A stretch of DNA of 9,642 nucleotides from Gammaproteobacteria bacterium (lineage in GTDB: Bacteria > Pseudomonadota > Gammaproteobacteria > SZUA-152), in contig JANTGX010000065.1 of assembly GCA_024762755.1 (NCBI GenBank), forward strand, positions 1-9,642, given 5' to 3'. The notes under the pieces are model-generated. The model saw only the letters and a list, made by a program, of their open reading frames with translations. It did not search any database and had not been told where the DNA came from. The translations under genes were made by a program, and so were the position numbers. Shown in pieces: positions 6,241 to 9,642 of this stretch (its first letter is position 1; each line of letters starts with the position of its first letter).

Positions 6241-6966
6241 TCATTCCTTGAGGGTGATGCTCAGCCGGCCCTGTTGCACCCGGATGTGGTCGATGCCCGC
6301 GGCGAAGGCGCTCCAGAAACCGCCGTCGTCGCCAAAGGTCTGCACCAGGTCGATGTTCTTCAGGTTGCCCAGCCAGGCGTTGGGCAGTGGCACGCCCATC
6401 ACGCTCACGCCCTTGAGCACCACCACCGGGCGGCCGTTGCGATAGGCCAGCTCGAGGCCGGCGTGGACCTTCAGCGTCTTGCCGCCCAGCACGGGGAAGT
6501 CCGGGTCCAGGGGCAGCAGCAGCTTGGCACTCAACAGGTCGTCGGACAAATCGATGGCCAGCCGCTGGGCCAGATCGGTGTTGTTGGCCAGCAGGGCGTT
6601 GAGCTCCCGCTCCGTGAGGTCGATCTCGCGCCGGGCGTCGGCCTCGCTGTAGGGTTCCGGCGACAAGGCCGGCGGGCCGTCGGCCCGCCTCGCGGCGCCC
6701 TGCCGGCCCCGCACCCGCCCACGCTGCCGCTGCAGGGACTCGATGCGTTGCAGTTTGGCCTCCAGGCGCTGCTGCTCCGGCGGGCTCAGGACCACCGGCT
6801 CGAAGGGCGCGGGGAAGAGATAGGCGGTGACCAGCCAGGCGCTGGCGAGGGCGCCGAGCAGTACGCCGAGCAGCACCATCAGGATCACGTGCAGGCGGTC
6901 GAATCGGCGGCCACCGGCGGGGGGTGTGGCCGTGGTCGGCGGCGTGTCTTCGGGGGTTCGGCTCAT
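6241..6966 (-). CDS. Single-pass membrane protein of unknown function with YpmS/DUF2140-like periplasmic domain
   Basis: A 241-residue protein. Residues 1-25 are cytoplasmic and Pro/Thr-rich, ending in basic GGRRFDR. Residues 26-50 are one hydrophobic segment (HVILMVLLGVLLGALASAWL), and the Arg residues before it suggest N-in topology. After FPAPFEPVVLSPPE comes a charged helix (about 63-95) likely to form a coiled coil, interrupted by an Arg/Gly-rich stretch (82-94). From about 113 a beta-rich domain starts with IDLTERELNALLANN and continues with alternating strands to the end. The LTERELNALL start followed by strands recalls DUF2140/YpmS-type lipid-binding-like domains, a resemblance from memory only. 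It lies 22 bases after srkA and 48 before gor, so it is probably in that operon. AGAGGG precedes the ATG. Function is not known. Confidence 0.82.
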   Translation of the reverse strand: MSRTPEDTPPTTATPPAGGRRFDRLHVILMVLLGVLLGALASAWLVTAYLFPAPFEPVVLSPPEQQRLEAKLQRIESLQRQRGRVRGRQGAARRADGPPALSPEPYSEADARREIDLTERELNALLANNTDLAQRLAIDLSDDLLSAKLLLPLDPDFPVLGGKTLKVHAGLELAYRNGRPVVVLKGVSVMGVPLPNAWLGNLKNIDLVQTFGDDGGFWSAFAAGIDHIRVQQGRLSITLKE

Positions 6967-6988
6967 GCGTGCCGCCCTCTCGCCTGGC

Positions 6989-7993
6989 CTACAGCCATTG
7001 CAGCGGTGGCTCGTTCATGGCCGCGGCCTGCTCGCGCAGGGTGAGGATCTGCTCCTCCCAATAGCGCGGTTCGCCGAACCAGGGGAAGGCCTGGGGGAAG
7101 CTGGGGTCGTCCCAGCGCCGCGCCAGCCAGGCCGAGTAGTGGATCAGGCGCAGGGTACGCAGGGGTTCGATGAGGTGCAGTTCGCGGGCATCGAAGTCAC
7201 GGAATTCCGTGTAACCGGCGAGGATCTCGTCGAGTTGCAGGGTCTGATCGCGGCGCTCGCCGGAGAGCAGCATCCACAGGTCCTGCACCGCCGGGCCCAT
7301 GCGCGCGTCGTCGAGATCGACGAAGTGGGGGCCGTCGTCGGTCCACAGGATGTTGCCCGGGTGGCAGTCGCCATGCAGACGGATCTGCGCCACCGGCCCG
7401 GCGCGGTTGAAACCCTCCTCCACCTGCGCCAGCACGTCCCGCGCGAGGCTGAAGTAGGCCTCGCGCAGAAAGGCCGGGATGAGTTCCGCCTGGCGCAGGT
7501 AGTCCACTGCGTCGTGGCCGAAGCCGGCCACGTCCAGACGGGGCCGGTGGACAAAGGGCCGGGCGGCGCCGAGGGCGTGGATGCGGCCGAGCAGGCGCCC
7601 CAGCCAGACCAGCTTGTCCGGGTCTTCCAGGTCGGGCCAGCGGCCGCCGCGGCGCGGATAGAGGGCGAAGCGAAAGTCGGCGTGGTGGTGCAGGGTCTCG
7701 CCCCGCGCGTCGGCCAGCGGGGCGACCACGGGGATCTCCGCGGCGGCCAGGGCGCGGGCGAAGGCGTGTTCCTCGCGAATGGCGTCGGCGCTCCAGCGGC
7801 CGGGGCGATAGAACTTGGCCACCAGGGGCGGGGCCTCTTCCAGGCCCACCTGGTAGACGCGGTTCTCGTAGCTGTTGAGGGCCAGCAGGCGTCCGTCGCA
7901 ACGGTGGCCGATGGCCTCCACGGCGTCGAGCACCACCTCGGGGGTGAGGGCGTCGTAGGGGTGGCCGTTGTCGATGTGTTTCGTGGCTGGCAT
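6989..7993 (-). CDS. srkA: SrkA-type stress response Ser/Thr protein kinase (YihE/RdoA family)
   Basis: A 334-residue aminoglycoside-phosphotransferase-fold kinase, very close in layout to E. coli SrkA (about 328 residues). That enzyme counters stress-induced, MazEF-linked cell death and supports long-term survival, acting in the cytoplasm. ALNSYENRVYQV (38-49) is the glycine-loop equivalent, VAKFYRP (58-64) holds ATP-binding K60, LHGDCHPGNILW (206-217) holds the catalytic D209 and N214, and VDLDDAR (225-231) holds the metal-binding D226. The C-terminal LIEPLRTLRLIHYSAWLARRW and the PPLQ ending also fit the family. No Shine-Dalgarno sequence precedes the ATG at 7993 (CTATCCCTCTG). I keep this start because residues just after it align with the E. 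coli start region. It is the first gene of the minus-strand unit srkA, membrane protein, gor, yrdA. Confidence 0.95.
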   Translation of the reverse strand: MPATKHIDNGHPYDALTPEVVLDAVEAIGHRCDGRLLALNSYENRVYQVGLEEAPPLVAKFYRPGRWSADAIREEHAFARALAAAEIPVVAPLADARGETLHHHADFRFALYPRRGGRWPDLEDPDKLVWLGRLLGRIHALGAARPFVHRPRLDVAGFGHDAVDYLRQAELIPAFLREAYFSLARDVLAQVEEGFNRAGPVAQIRLHGDCHPGNILWTDDGPHFVDLDDARMGPAVQDLWMLLSGERRDQTLQLDEILAGYTEFRDFDARELHLIEPLRTLRLIHYSAWLARRWDDPSFPQAFPWFGEPRYWEEQILTLREQAAAMNEPPLQWL

Positions 7994-8055
7994 CAGAGGG
8001 ATAGGTTAACATCTTCTGCACTTTCCCCATTGAGCCCCGACGGTCCCACGACACC
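7994..8055. promoter_or_regulatory. Short divergent gap between srkA and prlC
   Basis: The 62 bases must hold, or overlap with, the start signals of two divergent genes. I see only an AT-richer core (ATAGGTTAACATCTTCTGC, 8001-8019) and no convincing -35/-10 pair in either direction. Neither ATG has a clear Shine-Dalgarno sequence, so promoters may lie partly inside the facing coding regions. Confidence 0.35.
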
Positions 8056-9642
8056 ATGACGACCCACAATCCCCTGCTCGAATTCAGCGACCTCCCCCCC
8101 TTCAGCCAGATCCGCGCCGAACACGTGGAGCCGGCCATCGACACCATCCTGGCCGACAACCGCGCCGAGATCGCCCGCCTGCTGGAGGGCGACGGGCCCT
8201 ACACCTGGGCCAACCTGGTGGCCCCCCTGGAGGCCCTGGAAGACCGCCTCGACCGTACCTGGTCGCCGGTCAGCCACCTCATCGCCGTGGCCAACAGCGA
8301 CGACCTGCGCGCCGCCTACAATGCCTGCCTGCCCAAGCTCAGCCAGTACGCCACCGAGATGGGGCAGAACGAGCGTCTCTACGCCGCCTACCGGCAGATC
8401 GCCGAGGGCCCGGAATACGTCCGCCTCGACGCGGCCCAGGCCAAGGCCATCGACAACGCCCTGCGCGACTTCCGCCTCTCCGGCGTGCACCTGCCCGAGG
8501 CGCAGAAACAGCGTTACATGGAGATCCAGCAGCGCCTCTCCACCCTCACCGCCAAATTCGCCGAGAACGTCCTCGACGCCACCCAGGCCTGGAGCAAGCA
8601 CATCGAGCGCGAGGAGGACCTCGCCGGCCTGCCGCCCTCGGCCCTGGCCATGGCCCGCCAGGCGGCGCAGCAGAAGGGCCTGGACGGCTGGCTGCTGACC
8701 CTGGAGTTCCCCAGCTACTTCGCCGTCATGAGCTACGCCGACCAGCGCGCCCTGCGCGAGGAGGTGTACCGCGCCTTCGTCACCCGCGCCTCGGACCAGG
8801 GGCCCAATGCCGGCCAGTTCGACAACGGTCCACTGATGGAGGAGATCCTCGCCCTGCGCCACGAGCTGGCCCAGCTGCTCGGTTTCGCCAACTACGCCGA
8901 GCGTTCCCTGGCCACCAAGATGGCCCCCGACACGGCGCGCGTGGAGGCCTTCCTCAGCGACCTCGCCAAACGCTCCCTCGACCTCGCCCAGCGTGAGCTG
9001 GACGAGCTGCGCACCTTCGCCGCCGAGCAGGGCCTGGACAGCTTGCAGCCCTGGGACATCAGCTATTACTCGGAGAAGCTGCGTCAGCACCGCTACGCCA
9101 TCAGCCAGGAGGACCTCAAGCCCTACTTCCCGCAACCACGCGTGGTGAGCGGCCTGTTCGAGGTGGTGGACCGTCTCTACGGTCTGGAGATCGACGAACT
9201 CGAGGGCGTCGACACCTGGCACCCGGACGTGCGCGTGTTCCAGATCCGTGACCGGAACGGCGAACCACGCGGGCGCTTCTACCTCGACCTGTACGCGCGC
9301 GAGAACAAGCGCGGCGGGGCCTGGATGGACGTCTGCGCCGCCCGTCGCGCCACCGCCGAGGGCGTGCAACTGCCGGTGGCCTACCTCACCTGCAACTTCT
9401 CGCCGCCGGTGGGCGACGACCCCGCCCTGTTCACCCACGACGAGGTGATCACCCTGTTCCACGAATTCGGCCACGGCCTGCACCATTTGCTCACCCGGGT
9501 CGAGGTACTCGCCGTCTCCGGCATCAGCGGCGTGCCGTGGGATGCCGTGGAGTTGCCCAGCCAGTTCCTCGAAAACTGGTGTTGGGAGCGCGAGGCCCTG
9601 GATCTCATCGCCGCCCACCACCAGACCACCGCGCCCCTGCCC
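8056..9642 (+). CDS. prlC: Oligopeptidase A (M3 family zinc metallopeptidase), partial
   Basis: Cytoplasmic zinc peptidase of the thimet-oligopeptidase family that degrades short peptides, including cleaved signal peptides; E. coli PrlC is about 680 residues. The first 529 codons are present and the gene runs off the right edge. The N-terminal helical region (MTTHNPLLEF..., then helices to about 440) matches the family. The zinc site is LFHEFGHGLHHLLTR, with ligands H469 and H473 and catalytic E470. The third ligand, E499, is in WDAVELPSQFLENWCWE. SGISGVPWDAVELPS before it is typical of the PrlC branch rather than of Dcp. The start at 8056 gives the family's MTxxNPLL beginning but has no clear ribosome site. 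There is no sign of disruption. It is transcribed away from srkA. Confidence 0.95.
   Translation, partial: MTTHNPLLEFSDLPPFSQIRAEHVEPAIDTILADNRAEIARLLEGDGPYTWANLVAPLEALEDRLDRTWSPVSHLIAVANSDDLRAAYNACLPKLSQYATEMGQNERLYAAYRQIAEGPEYVRLDAAQAKAIDNALRDFRLSGVHLPEAQKQRYMEIQQRLSTLTAKFAENVLDATQAWSKHIEREEDLAGLPPSALAMARQAAQQKGLDGWLLTLEFPSYFAVMSYADQRALREEVYRAFVTRASDQGPNAGQFDNGPLMEEILALRHELAQLLGFANYAERSLATKMAPDTARVEAFLSDLAKRSLDLAQRELDELRTFAAEQGLDSLQPWDISYYSEKLRQHRYAISQEDLKPYFPQPRVVSGLFEVVDRLYGLEIDELEGVDTWHPDVRVFQIRDRNGEPRGRFYLDLYARENKRGGAWMDVCAARRATAEGVQLPVAYLTCNFSPPVGDDPALFTHDEVITLFHEFGHGLHHLLTRVEVLAVSGISGVPWDAVELPSQFLENWCWEREALDLIAAHHQTTAPLP

Noticed and set aside
4828..7044. 738-codon open frame on the plus strand spanning yrdA, gor and the membrane protein
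   Set aside because: It lies opposite three well-supported genes, and its translation is His/Gly/Ala/Val-rich without any domain pattern. Such frames are expected opposite GC-rich genes.
7993..9621. 542-codon minus-strand open frame opposite prlC
   Set aside because: prlC on the plus strand has a full zinc-peptidase signature. The opposite frame has low-complexity Val/Gly/Gln/Leu composition and no motifs.

Overview
The window is GC-rich DNA (roughly 62-66% by eye) that looks like a gammaproteobacterial chromosome. Five products match families well known from that class: an SrkA/YihE-type kinase, glutathione reductase, a YrdA-type gamma-carbonic anhydrase homologue, oligopeptidase A (PrlC) and an oleate hydratase. 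A sulfur-oxidising or Chromatiales-like host is a guess from composition and gene mix; the sequence does not prove it. There are no RNA genes, insertion sequences, CRISPR arrays or phage genes.

Layout. On the minus strand from the right, srkA (7993-6989), a single-pass membrane protein of unknown function (6966-6241), gor (6192-4843) and yrdA (4835-4305) are spaced 22, 48 and 7 bases apart and probably form one transcription unit. A terminator-like hairpin with a T-rich tail (4188-4158) follows, just ahead of an oleate hydratase gene (4141-2546). That gene has its own strong ribosome binding site and ends at a second hairpin. After an AT-rich gap, a tight minus-strand operon runs off the left edge: a PqqD-like protein (2388-2104), an ATP-grasp ligase (2101-986) and a group IV PLP-dependent decarboxylase (976 to beyond base 1). 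On the plus strand, prlC (8056 to beyond 9642) is divergent from srkA.

The right-hand genes suit redox and protein-quality housekeeping: stress kinase, glutathione recycling, peptide degradation. The left operon is the most interesting part. A PqqD/RRE-like protein, normally a peptide-binding adaptor in RiPP biosynthesis, is coupled within a few bases to an amide-forming type of ligase and an amino-acid decarboxylase. The decarboxylase carries an unusual N-terminal extension (KPWIKPTITALRSGTLNKFG) that resembles a leader or recognition peptide. No separate precursor peptide is visible. One hypothesis is that the RRE docks on the decarboxylase itself, or on a peptide encoded further left. Function is unknown and this reading is inference.

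Other oddities are an oleate hydratase with Met where the best-studied enzyme has its catalytic Glu, a glutathione reductase lacking one of the two NADPH-phosphate-binding arginines, and an inverted repeat plus terminator in the oleate hydratase leader.
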